This document shows positions 9,548-19,710 of a DNA stretch of 64,000 nt, piece by piece. Position 1 is the first letter of the stretch. Each line of letters opens with the position of its first letter. The stretch comes from Chloroflexota bacterium (GTDB lineage: Bacteria; Chloroflexota; Limnocylindria; Limnocylindrales; CSP1-4), in assembly GCA_947475545.1 (NCBI GenBank), contig CANJLL010000001.1, positions 186,001 to 250,000 of the forward strand, read 5' to 3'. The translations under genes and the position numbers were made by a program. The notes under the pieces were generated by a model that did no database searches, was not told where the DNA came from, and worked only from the letters and a program-made list of their open reading frames with translations.

Positions 9548-10912
9548 GTGCCGTACGGTCCGCACACTCCCGCCGATCGCGAGCGGATGCTGTCGGCGAT
9601 CGGGGTCGCCAGCGTCGATGAGCTGTTTGCCGACATTCCGACCGGCCTGCGTGCCTCCAGGCTGAACCTCCCTGACGCGGAGCCGGAGCTCTCGCTCGCG
9701 ACGCGCCTGGAGGCCATGGCTGGTCGCAACCGGACGGACCTCGCCTCGTTCCTGGGCGCCGGCGTCTACCGTCACTACAGTCCCGCGCTGGTGGACCAGC
9801 TGCTGCTGCGCGGGGAGTGGTACACGGCCTACACGCCGTACCAGCCCGAGGTCAGCCAGGGCACGCTCCAGAGCATCTACGAGTACCAGTCGCTGATGGC
9901 CGAGCTGACCGGGCTGGACGTGGTCTCGGCATCCCACTACGACGGCGGGGCGGCCACGGCCGAGGCTGCGCTGATGGCCTGCCGGGCCACGCGCCGGGAG
10001 CGGATCCTCGTGAGCCACGCGGTCCACCCCCAGTACCGCGAGGTGTTGCGCACCTACTTCGCCGGCCTGCAGCTCGACGAGATCCCGCTGGTTGCCCAAG
10101 GTCCGGCGGCCGGCACCACCGACCTGGTCGCCCTGGAGCGGCTGCTCGCCGAGGCCGACCACCCGGTCGCCGGCGTCGTGATCGCGCAGCCGGACTTCTT
10201 CGGCCTCCTCGAGCCGATGGCCGAGGCCGGCCGCCTCGCCCACGCGGCGGGGGCGTTGCTGGTCGCCGTCGTGGAGCCGGTCTCCCTGGCCGTCCTGGCG
10301 CCGCCAGGCGCCTACGGTGCGGACATTGCGGCCGGCGAAGGGCAGCCGCTGGGCATCCCGCCCCAGTACGGTGGGCCATACCTGGGTCTCATCGCCTGCA
10401 CCACCGCGCTGATCCGGCAGATCCCGGGACGCCTGGTGGGCCAGACGCGCGACCTGGATGGGCGGCGTGCCTTCGTCATGACGCTCCAGGCACGGGAGCA
10501 GCACATCCGCCGGGAGAAGGCGGCCAGCAATATCTGCACCAACCAGGCGCTCCTGGCGCTGGCCGCCAGCATCTGGCTCGCCGCGCTCGGCCCGCACGGG
10601 CTGCGCGACGTCGCGGCAACCGGCGCCGCACGCGCCACGGAGCTGGAAGGCGCCCTGGCGGCTGTCGGCGCCCCACGGGTCCACGCCGGCGCCTATCTCA
10701 ATGAATTCGCCGTCCGCGTGCCCAACGCCCGCGCGGTGCACCGGCGGCTGCTGGACCGGGGTGTCCTGGCCGGCCTGGCCCTCGCCGACGCGCTCCCGGA
10801 TGAGCCCGCGCTGTCCGACGCCCTGCTGGTCTGCGCGACCGAGCTGACCACCCCTGAGCAGATCACCAGGTTCGCGACCGAGCTGGCCTCGGCCATTGGA
10901 GGTGCGGCGTGA
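9548..10912 (+). CDS. gcvPA: Glycine dehydrogenase (decarboxylating) subunit 1
   Basis: A 454-residue N-terminal subunit of the split P protein, which with GcvPB decarboxylates glycine using PLP. Family segments are PYGPHTPADRERMLSAIG, FLGAGVYRHYSPALVDQLL, YTPYQPEVSQGTLQSIYEYQS and EGQPLGIPPQYGGPYLG. The GTG at 9548, four bases after gcvH, gives the standard N-terminus. The stop overlaps the GTG of gcvPB. Confidence 0.96.
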   Translation: MPYGPHTPADRERMLSAIGVASVDELFADIPTGLRASRLNLPDAEPELSLATRLEAMAGRNRTDLASFLGAGVYRHYSPALVDQLLLRGEWYTAYTPYQPEVSQGTLQSIYEYQSLMAELTGLDVVSASHYDGGAATAEAALMACRATRRERILVSHAVHPQYREVLRTYFAGLQLDEIPLVAQGPAAGTTDLVALERLLAEADHPVAGVVIAQPDFFGLLEPMAEAGRLAHAAGALLVAVVEPVSLAVLAPPGAYGADIAAGEGQPLGIPPQYGGPYLGLIACTTALIRQIPGRLVGQTRDLDGRRAFVMTLQAREQHIRREKAASNICTNQALLALAASIWLAALGPHGLRDVAATGAARATELEGALAAVGAPRVHAGAYLNEFAVRVPNARAVHRRLLDRGVLAGLALADALPDEPALSDALLVCATELTTPEQITRFATELASAIGGAA

Positions 10913-12414
10913 GCGTCGTTGGGCCGCGCCTGCAGCCGACGATCTTCGAGCAGTCCCGGCCGGGGCGGGGCGTTGCCCGCGTGGCCCACTCACCCAAGGA
11001 CGCGCTCGCCCGGATCCCGGCCGACCAGCTTCGTTCCGTCCCGCCCGGCCTCCCGGAGCTGAGCGAGCCGGACCTCGTCCGTCACTATGTCAACCTGTCC
11101 CAGCTCAACTACGCGGTTGACGCCGGGTTCTATCCGCTCGGCTCGTGCACGATGAAGTGGAACCCCAAGATCAACGAGTGGGCGGCCCGCCTGCCCGGGT
11201 TCGCCGGGCTCCACCCCATGGCCCCCGACGAGACGGCCCAGGGCACCCTCCAGCTGCTCTGGGAACTTGAGCAGTGGCTGGCGGAGATCAGCGGCATGCG
11301 TGCCGTCACCCTCCAGCCGGCGGCCGGCGCCCATGGCGAGCTGGCCGGGATCCTCATGGTGCGTGCGTATCACCTCGCGCGCGGCGACGCGGACCGCACG
11401 GAGGTGCTGGTCCCGGACTCGGCGCACGGCACCAACCCGGCCACGGCGGCGATGGCCGGCTACACCGCGGTCACCATCCCGTCGCGGCCCGATGGCGCCG
11501 TCGACATCGACGCGTTCCGGGCGGCCCTTGGCCCGCGGACCGCGGCGATCATGATCACTAATCCCTCCACGCTGGGCCTGTTTGAATCCCGGATCGGCGA
11601 CCTCATCGAGGCCGTCCACGCCGCCGGGGCACTGGCCTACATGGACGGCGCCAATCTCAACGCCATCCTGGGCCGGTTCAAGCCTGGCGAGGCCGGCTTC
11701 GACGTCATGCACATCAACACGCACAAGACGTTCTCGACGCCGCATGGCGGAGGCGGCCCCGGTGCCGGCCCGGTCGGGGTGGGGGAGCGGCTGGTGCCAT
11801 TCCTGCCCTCGCCACGCGTCCTGCGCGAGCCCGACGGGACGTTCCGCCTGGAGCGGACCGGCGAGCGGCCCACCTCGATCGGCCGCCTGCGCACCTTCGT
11901 CGGCAGCACCGGCGTCCTCGTGCGCGCGTACGCGTACCTGTGCTCCCACGGGGCGGCTGGGCTGGCCGAAGTCAGCGACGACGCGGTCCTGGCCGCGAAC
12001 TACCTGAAGCATCGGCTCGCCGAATCCGGCGCTTACGACATCCCGTTCGCGCGTCACTGCATGCACGAGTTCATCGCCTCGGCAGCCACGCTCAAGCGCG
12101 CGACCGGGGTCCGCACCCTGGACGTGGCCAAACGCCTCCTCGACAAGGGCTTCCACGCCCCGACGGTCTACTTCCCGCTGACCGTCGAGGAGGGGATGCT
12201 GATCGAGCCGACGGAGACCGAATCGATCGAAACCCTGGATGCATTCGCGGACGCCCTGATCGAGATCGCGCGTGAGGCGCATGACCACTCGGAGCTGGTG
12301 ACGGAAGCCCCGCACGGCGCCCCGGTGCGCCGCCTCGACGAGGCAGGGGCGGCGCGCCAACCAGATCTGCGCGCCAGACCGATGGCTCCGATCGATACCC
12401 CGTGTCCCGATTGA
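10909..12414 (+). CDS. gcvPB: Glycine dehydrogenase (decarboxylating) subunit 2
   Basis: A 501-residue PLP-binding subunit of the split P protein. The PLP lysine is K273 in HINTHKTFSTPHGGGGPG. Other family segments are YPLGSCTMKWNPKINE, LQPAAGAHGELAG and YFPLTVEEGMLIEPTETES near the C-terminus. It is coupled to gcvPA by a GTGA overlap and is the last gene of the cluster. A separate promoter precedes the next gene. Confidence 0.97.
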   Translation: MSVVGPRLQPTIFEQSRPGRGVARVAHSPKDALARIPADQLRSVPPGLPELSEPDLVRHYVNLSQLNYAVDAGFYPLGSCTMKWNPKINEWAARLPGFAGLHPMAPDETAQGTLQLLWELEQWLAEISGMRAVTLQPAAGAHGELAGILMVRAYHLARGDADRTEVLVPDSAHGTNPATAAMAGYTAVTIPSRPDGAVDIDAFRAALGPRTAAIMITNPSTLGLFESRIGDLIEAVHAAGALAYMDGANLNAILGRFKPGEAGFDVMHINTHKTFSTPHGGGGPGAGPVGVGERLVPFLPSPRVLREPDGTFRLERTGERPTSIGRLRTFVGSTGVLVRAYAYLCSHGAAGLAEVSDDAVLAANYLKHRLAESGAYDIPFARHCMHEFIASAATLKRATGVRTLDVAKRLLDKGFHAPTVYFPLTVEEGMLIEPTETESIETLDAFADALIEIAREAHDHSELVTEAPHGAPVRRLDEAGAARQPDLRARPMAPIDTPCPD

Positions 12415-12442
12415 TCTACCCCGGAGTGCGTCGCTGGGCACA

Positions 12443-12471
12443 TTGACATGGTCCAACTGGCACCCCATAGT
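12443..12471 (+). promoter_or_regulatory. Promoter of the peptide ABC transporter operon
   Basis: TTGACA (12443-12448), a 17-bp spacer and CATAGT (12466-12471) make a near-consensus housekeeping promoter. It implies a 5' UTR of about 150 nt before the lipoprotein gene at 12631. I see no further defined element in that UTR. Confidence 0.7.
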
Positions 12472-12630
12472 GGCCGCCATCGCAGCAGGAGCAGCAGGGT
12501 CTGGCACCTTGCTGAACCCGGCGTGGCCGTTCCGGACCGCCCCCGCGAGGGTGCAGCCCGATAGCGGTCCACCACCGGGCCAGTGAGGAAAGCACAGCGA
12601 TCCATGCTCCATTTAGCGGAGGAAAGATCA

Positions 12631-14427
12631 ATGCGAAAGCGCCTCTTCAGCCTTGCCATGACCGCGGCGATCGTCGCAGCGGCATGCGGGAGCAGCGCCA
12701 CGCCGGCGCCCACGACGGGTCCGACGAAGGCCGCGACCGCGGCCCCTACCACGCCGCCGTTGCCTGATGTGACGAAGACCAACTACAAGCCCGAGGCGAT
12801 CGGCAAGAAGGGCGGCAAGCTCGTGACCGGGATCGCCGGCGAGCCGACCACCATCTGGTACACCTACTACGACACCTTCGCCAACAACGTCGACGCGTTC
12901 GGCGGCGCGCTGTGGGGCCTGTGGGGCGTCACGGCCGACCTCAAGTACTACGGCCAGCTGACGACCTCCGTGCCGACCACCACCAATGGCGGCGTGACCC
13001 TGACCGGCACCAAGATGGACGTCAAGGTGGACATGGTCCCCGGCGCCCAGTGGTCTGACGGCACCCCCATCACCTGCGCGGACGTCGAGGCGACCCGCAA
13101 GTTCGTCATGGACAAGGACAACGTCGGCCTGGCGACGGGCACGGTGGGCTACGAGGACATCACCAGCATCGACGGCGGGACAGGCAGCAGTTGTGTCCTG
13201 CACTTCGGCAAGGTCTACTCGAACTACCTCGGCCTGTTCGGGCCACTCCTCCCGGCCAAGTACCTGGCCACCTCGTCGGTCACGGACGCGGTCAACAAGC
13301 TGTACACCAACGATGCGCCCGAGAAGGGCGTCTACAGCGGGCCGTACATCCCCACCAAGTGGGCGGCCGGCGCACAGACCGACTTCAAGGCCAACGCCAA
13401 GTTCTGGGAGACCATCAAGAAGGCCCAGGCGCCGTTCGACACCTGGACCCTGCGCTACTACGCCGACACCGCGGCGCTGATCGCCGGCTACAAGAACGGC
13501 GAAGTGGACGTCGCCCTGGAGTTCAACCACACCCACCTCGACGCAATCACCAAGGCCGCCATCCCGCAGGCCCAGGTCGACGCGACCGACGGCGTCACCT
13601 ACGAGCAGCACTCGTGGAACATGGCGTCCCTCACCAAGAAGTTCGGGGCCGCCGGCGCCAAGGCGATGATGGAGGCCATCAAGTACGCGACCGACAAGGA
13701 CGAGATCAACACCCGGATCATCAACAAGTCGGCCACCCCGTCGTGCAGCTTCACGTCTGCGCAGACGTGGTTCTACAGCGACATCCCGTGCTACAAGTTC
13801 GACCAGGCCAAGGCGACGGACGTCCTCACCAAGGCCGGCTTCGCCAAGGGCGCTGACGGCATCCTGGCCCTCAACGGCAACAAGGCCGAGTTCCAGGCCT
13901 GCGCCCGCAAGGATCGCCAGTACCGCGTCGACACCCTGACCCTGCTCTCGTCGCAGCTGAACAAGATCGGCATCAAGGTGGTCGTCAATCCGACGACCCC
14001 CGCGACCATCTTCGCCGGCTGGACGGGCAAGGACAGCGACGTCCTGTGCAACCTGACCCACGGCAACTACGACGTGGCCGAGTTCGCCTGGCTGGCGACC
14101 CCGGATCCCACGGCCCTCTACACCCTCTACCACTCCAAGTTCGACCCGAGCGTGGGCGACCACAGCGGCCAGAACTACATCCGCGTGAACAACCCGGATC
14201 TCGACAAGCTCCTGGAGACCAACAACACCACGGTTGACCTGAAGATCATCAAGGACAACATGGCCAAGATCCAGGACTTGTACGTCAACCCGGCCAATGC
14301 CTTCCCGGAGGTCGCCCTCTACAACTGGCGGACGGTCCTCCTCAAGAACGCCAAGATGCACAACGTCGTGAACTGCGGCAACGCGGCCACCCAGACGTGG
14401 AACATCGAGGACTGGTGGCGGGAGTAG
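12631..14427 (+). CDS. Peptide ABC transporter substrate-binding lipoprotein (SBP family 5)
   Basis: A 598-residue family 5 solute-binding lipoprotein, the receptor of a dipeptide/oligopeptide-type importer. It has a lipoprotein signal with C19 (MTAAIVAAAC), then a Thr/Pro/Ala linker to about residue 45. The SBP_bac_5 body follows, with VPGAQWSDGTPITCADVEAT, GPYIPTKW and MMEAIKYATDKDEINTRI. The start at 12631 has GGAGGAAAG upstream. Three of the remaining four transporter genes overlap each other downstream; a strong hairpin follows this gene and may keep the receptor in excess over the permease. The ligand may be peptides or another solute and cannot be read from the sequence. Confidence 0.93.
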   Translation: MRKRLFSLAMTAAIVAAACGSSATPAPTTGPTKAATAAPTTPPLPDVTKTNYKPEAIGKKGGKLVTGIAGEPTTIWYTYYDTFANNVDAFGGALWGLWGVTADLKYYGQLTTSVPTTTNGGVTLTGTKMDVKVDMVPGAQWSDGTPITCADVEATRKFVMDKDNVGLATGTVGYEDITSIDGGTGSSCVLHFGKVYSNYLGLFGPLLPAKYLATSSVTDAVNKLYTNDAPEKGVYSGPYIPTKWAAGAQTDFKANAKFWETIKKAQAPFDTWTLRYYADTAALIAGYKNGEVDVALEFNHTHLDAITKAAIPQAQVDATDGVTYEQHSWNMASLTKKFGAAGAKAMMEAIKYATDKDEINTRIINKSATPSCSFTSAQTWFYSDIPCYKFDQAKATDVLTKAGFAKGADGILALNGNKAEFQACARKDRQYRVDTLTLLSSQLNKIGIKVVVNPTTPATIFAGWTGKDSDVLCNLTHGNYDVAEFAWLATPDPTALYTLYHSKFDPSVGDHSGQNYIRVNNPDLDKLLETNNTTVDLKIIKDNMAKIQDLYVNPANAFPEVALYNWRTVLLKNAKMHNVVNCGNAATQTWNIEDWWRE

Positions 14428-14481
14428 CCCATCATCCCAGTTCGTCCGGCCTCGCGCCGCGAACGGATCGGTCGTAGCTCT

Positions 14482-14518
14482 CAACGGGACTGCCGCGCCT
14501 GGCGCGGCAGTCCCGTTG
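14482..14518 (+). terminator. 18-bp perfect hairpin between receptor and permease genes
   Basis: CAACGGGACTGCCGCGCC (14482-14499) and its exact complement (14501-14518) are separated by a single T. No T-tract follows. It lies 54 nt after the lipoprotein stop and 43 nt before the permease start. It probably acts as a partial terminator or an RNA-stabilising 3' end that raises receptor over permease expression. Confidence 0.65.
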
Positions 14519-14561
14519 TCCAATCGGGAGGAGCAGAGACCGTGAATTGGGGAGGGGCGCG

Positions 14562-15692
14562 GTGATCGGATTCATCATCCGCCGCCTGATCGGCATCATT
14601 CCCACCCTGTTCTTCTCGTCGCTCCTCATCTACTCGATCCTCCTGGCTGCCCCCGGTGGCCCCGAGGTCCGGTTCGCGCAAAACCCCAAGGTGACGACGG
14701 CCCAGATCGCCGCCTTCCGCGCTCGGTGGGGCCTGGATCAGCCCATCCCCATCCAGTACTGCCGTTGGATCGGCGTCTGCAACACGATGACGGGCGCCAA
14801 GCAGCTCGGCGACGACCCCGTGGGTGGACTCGCCAAGCTCTTCATCAGCGAGCAGGGCTTGCCCAACTTCCTGCCCAGTGGGCTCGGCGGGGGCGACAAC
14901 GGCGCCCTGCACGGCGACTTCGGCTACTCGTCCACGAATGGCCAGCCGGTCGCGAGCGTGATCAGCGGTCGAATCGCCGCCACCGCCATCCTCGGCGGCG
15001 TGGCGCTCGTGGTCTGGATCCTCCTCGCGCTGGTCAGCGGGGTCGTCGCAGCCGTGAACCGCTACGGCAAGGCTGACACGATCATCACGATCTTCAACTA
15101 CGTGGGCTTCTCGTTCCCGACGTTCTGGCTGGGTCTCATGCTGATCCTGCTGTTCGCCGGGAACCTGAACTGGCTCCCGTCGGGCGGCATGTGGGACGTG
15201 CGCGAGGTGCCGATCTTCGGCACCGACGAGTACACACAGCTCCTCCGGGAACGGCCGGTCTTCGTCCTGATGGACCTCGCCAGGCACCTCGTCCTGCCGG
15301 TCGTCACGCTGGTGTTCGTCAACATTGCGGGCGACTCCCGGTTCGTCCGGGCGGCGATGATCGACGCGCTGGGCCAGGACTACGTCCGCACGGCGCGCGC
15401 CAAGGGCGTCGCCGAGCGACGCGTCATCGTGGGCCACGCGCTCCGGAACGCGCTCCTGCCCGTGGTGACCAACGTCGCCCTGGAGCTGCCGCTCCTGTTC
15501 ACGGGCGCGATCGTCACCGAGACGATCTTCAGCTGGCCGGGCATGGGCCGCGCCTACATCGAGGCCGTCTCCGAGTACGACTACACGGTCCTCATGGGGA
15601 TCCTGGTCATCACGGCCCTGATCGTGGTCCTTGCGAATCTCCTGGCGGACATCGTCTACGCGATCGTGGATCCGAGGATCAGCTATGGGTGA
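14562..15692 (+). CDS. Peptide ABC transporter permease (DppB-like)
   Basis: A 376-residue inner-membrane permease of the DppB/OppB family. The first transmembrane segment is IIRRLIGIIPTLFFSSLLIYSIL. The binding-protein-dependent transport motif (EAA loop) is at DALGQDYVRTARAKGVAERRVI, contacting the ATPases. C-terminal family sequence is TGAIVTETIFSWPGMGR. The GTG at 14562 is chosen because a GGGGAGGGG run lies at suitable spacing; a TTG at 14547 is possible. It overlaps the next permease gene by 8 nt. Confidence 0.94.
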   Translation: MIGFIIRRLIGIIPTLFFSSLLIYSILLAAPGGPEVRFAQNPKVTTAQIAAFRARWGLDQPIPIQYCRWIGVCNTMTGAKQLGDDPVGGLAKLFISEQGLPNFLPSGLGGGDNGALHGDFGYSSTNGQPVASVISGRIAATAILGGVALVVWILLALVSGVVAAVNRYGKADTIITIFNYVGFSFPTFWLGLMLILLFAGNLNWLPSGGMWDVREVPIFGTDEYTQLLRERPVFVLMDLARHLVLPVVTLVFVNIAGDSRFVRAAMIDALGQDYVRTARAKGVAERRVIVGHALRNALLPVVTNVALELPLLFTGAIVTETIFSWPGMGRAYIEAVSEYDYTVLMGILVITALIVVLANLLADIVYAIVDPRISYG

Positions 15693-16664
15693 GCAGAATG
15701 GCGCTCCGGCGGCCTCGGCGGCCGGCGAGTCCGGCGAAGACGCCTACATCCGGGCGGAGGTCGAGGAGCTCGAAGCATCCCCTGACTACGACGTCGCGCT
15801 GGAATCGCTCGGCCAATGGGAGCTCGCCTGGCGGCGCTTCCGGAAGCACCGCATGGCGATCGTTGGCTCGGCGCTGTTCCTGACCATGGTGATCGCCGGC
15901 GTCGTCGGCCCGTTCATCATGCCGTTCGACCTGTACAAGATCCCCTATCCGGACATCATCGACTCGTTCGGCCGGGGGCCCATGCTGACCCATCCCTTCG
16001 GTGAGACGGCACGCCTCCAGTGGGACGTGCTGATGCTGGTCGTCAATGGCACCCGGCTCTCGCTCCTGATCGGGGTCCTCGCCTCACTGATCGCCACGAT
16101 CATTGGGACGATCGTCGGCGGGATCTCCGGCTACTTCGGCGGCTGGCTGGACACGATCCTGATGCGCATCGTGGACTCCCTGCTCACGTTGCCCCTGCTC
16201 TTCATCGTGCTGGTGTTCACGAAGTTCCTGGGTTCGGGCAACTGGCTGAGTGTCACGATCATCTTCGGCCTGTTCGGCTGGCTCGGGATCGCGCGCCTGG
16301 TCCGGGCGGTCCTCCTCAGCCTGCGCGAGGAGGACTACGTGGACGCGGCGCGCGCGGCTGGCGTCGGCAACCTGCGGATCATCTTCCGCCACCTGATGCC
16401 CAACGCCCTCTCGCCGATCATCGTCGCCACCACCCTGAGCGTGGCGGGCGTGATCATCGGCGAGGCGTTTGTCAGCTTCCTGGGCTTCGGCGTGGGGCCG
16501 GAGACCCCCACCCTCGGCAACATCCTGTCCGGCTCGCAGGACACGATCATCAACGGCAACTGGTGGTGGGCGTTCTTCCCCGGCGCGGCGATCGTGGTGA
16601 TCGTGCTGGGCATCAACTTCATGGGCGACGGGCTGCGAGACGCGCTCGACCCGAGGGCCAAGAT

Positions 16665-16668
<4 letters not shown>
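15685..16668 (+). CDS. Peptide ABC transporter permease (DppC-like)
   Basis: A 327-residue second permease. It has an acidic N-terminal tail ([19 protein letters not shown]), then [18 protein letters not shown], the usual start of OppC/DppC transmembrane segment 1. The EAA loop is [19 protein letters not shown]. The C-terminus ends [19 protein letters not shown], the standard DppC ending. It overlaps both neighbours (8 nt with the first permease, ATGA with the first ATPase). Confidence 0.95.
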
Positions 16669-17728
<1,060 letters not shown>

Positions 17729-17732
<4 letters not shown>

Positions 17733-18859
17733 CCCAGCCTGCGTCCTCGGCCCAGCCCCAGGCGTCGCCGGATGCCGGCAGGCCGCTGCTTGAGATCGAG
17801 CACCTCAAGACCTACTACCCGATCCGGGCTGGGATCGTTCGGCGGACCGTCGGACACGTGAAGGCGGTCGATGACGTTTCGTTCCAGATCCGCAAGGGCG
17901 AGGTCTTCGGCCTGGTCGGCGAGTCCGGCTGCGGCAAGACCACGCTGGGCCGGACGCTGCTCCGCCTCGAGAAGCCGACCGGCGGCGAGGTCAAGATGGA
18001 CGGCCGGAACATCCTGGCGTTCAAAGGCAACGACCTCAAGGCGCTCCGGCGCCGGATCCAGGTGATCTTCCAGGACCCGGTCGGGTCGTTGAACCCGCGG
18101 ATGCCCGTCAGCGACATCATCGGCGAGGGCCTGATGGCCCAGGCGACGCCCGAGAACGGCTGGTCGGAGCGCAAGACGCGCGACAGGCGGACCGGGGACT
18201 TCCTCGAGGTCGTCGGGCTGCGCCGCGACTACGCCCGGCGCTATCCGCACGAGTTCTCCGGTGGGCAGCGCCAGCGGATCGGGATCGCCCGCGCCCTGGC
18301 CCTGGACCCCGAGTTCGTCTTCGCCGACGAGCCGGTCTCTGCGCTGGACGTCTCGATCCAGTCGCAGATCCTCAACCTGATGTCGGACCTGCGCGAGCAG
18401 TTCAACCTGACCTACCTGTTCGTCGCCCACAACCTGTCGGTCGTGCAGTACATCAGCGACCGCGTGGGCGTGATGTACCTCGGCAAGCTGGTCGAGGTCG
18501 CGGACGTCGCGGACCTGTACGCCCACCCGCGACACCCGTACACGGTCGCGCTGCTGTCCGCCGTCCCGGACCCCGACCCGCGCGTCCGCAAGAAGCGCCT
18601 CGTCCTCCACGGCGACGTGCCGTCGCCCGCCAAGCCGCCCACTGGCTGCCGGTTCCACACCCGCTGCTGGCTGCGCGAGCAGCTGGGCAACCCCGAGCGC
18701 TGCTCGACGGAGGATCCGGCCGCCCGCGACATGGGGGGCGGCCACCAGGTCGCGTGCCACTTTGCCGAGCAGGTCAGCCGGTCCGTTGCCGCCGAGACGA
18801 TCCAGGGGGTGATCGCGCCCAGGGCCCAGGAGCCCAACCCGGTCGTCGCCGAGGCCTGA
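17729..18859 (+). CDS. Peptide ABC transporter ATPase (DppF-like)
   Basis: A 376-residue second ATPase, partner of the preceding one. Walker A is GESGCGKT, the signature FSGGQRQR and Walker [14 protein letters not shown], with H-loop VAHNLSV. The C-terminal extension again carries four Cys ([15 protein letters not shown]). The first 20 residues form an Ala/Pro/Ser-rich tail. Its stop is 2 nt before nadE, so NAD synthesis may be cotranscribed with this transporter; a functional link is not evident. Confidence 0.95.
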
Positions 18860-18861
18860 CT

Positions 18862-19710
18862 GTGAGCACCGTCATGGGTGCGGACGGCGGCCCGCTCTTC
18901 GAGCTCCGGGAGGAGTTGCGCTGCGACCCAGTCGCGGTTCGGCCGCGCCTCGTGGGCTTCGTCCGCGACCAGCTGGCCACGGCGGACCTGGAGCGTGTCG
19001 TGCTCGGCCTCTCGGGCGGAGTTGATTCGGCGCTCGTCGCGCACCTCGTGGCCGAGGCGATCGGACCGGACAGGCTCGTCTGCGTGCTCCTGCCGTATCG
19101 CACGTCCGCGCCGGCCTCAAGGTCCGACGCCGAGCTGGTCGCGCGAGGCCTGGGTTGCGTGACTGACCTTGTGGACATCAGCCCCGTCGTGGACGCCTAC
19201 TTCGCCGAGCGCCCGGAGGCGCCCGTCCTCCGCCGCGGCAACTTCATGGCCCGGACCAGGATGGCGGTCCTGTACGACCGGTCAGCCGAGCTGGGGGCGC
19301 TGGTCGCCGGCACGGGCAACAAGACCGAAGCCCTCATCGGCTACACCACGATGTACGGCGACAACGCCTACGCGTTCAACCCGATCGGCGACCTGTACAA
19401 GAGCCAGGTCCGCCAGCTGGCGCTGGCGGTCGGCGTGCCGCAGGCGATCATCCGCAAGCCGCCGTCGGCGGACCTGTGGCCGGGACAGACCGACGAGGCG
19501 GAGTCGGGGATTGCCTACCCGGTCCTGGATCGCGTGTTGCAGCTCCTGGTCGACGAGGAGCGCTCGGTGGATGGCGTCGTGGCGGAGGGGTTTGAGCGGT
19601 CGCTGGTGGACCGGGTGGCCGGGCTGATCGCCGCCTCGGCGTTCAAGCGCGCGCTCCCGCCCGTTGCACGGCTGATCCGGTCCCGGCACGCCCACCTGGA
19701 TCACGGTTGA
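18862..19710 (+). CDS. nadE: NAD+ synthase (ammonia-dependent)
   Basis: A 282-residue NAD+ synthase converting deamido-NAD to NAD with ATP and ammonia. The PP-loop is SGGVDS, followed by GNFMARTRMAVLYDRSAELGALV, GTGNKTEALIGYTTMYGD, FNPIGDLYKSQVRQLA and KPPSADLWPGQTDE, all diagnostic. There is no nitrilase (glutaminase) domain, so free ammonia is the donor. The GTG at 18862 follows the DppF-like stop by 2 nt; an ATG at 18874 is possible. The stop overlaps the rsmI ATG. Confidence 0.95.
   Translation: MSTVMGADGGPLFELREELRCDPVAVRPRLVGFVRDQLATADLERVVLGLSGGVDSALVAHLVAEAIGPDRLVCVLLPYRTSAPASRSDAELVARGLGCVTDLVDISPVVDAYFAERPEAPVLRRGNFMARTRMAVLYDRSAELGALVAGTGNKTEALIGYTTMYGDNAYAFNPIGDLYKSQVRQLALAVGVPQAIIRKPPSADLWPGQTDEAESGIAYPVLDRVLQLLVDEERSVDGVVAEGFERSLVDRVAGLIAASAFKRALPPVARLIRSRHAHLDHG

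Noticed and set aside
18862-18873. Functional link between the peptide transporter and nadE
   Set aside because: Spacing suggests cotranscription, but nothing in the sequences ties NAD synthesis to peptide uptake; it may be chance operon stacking.
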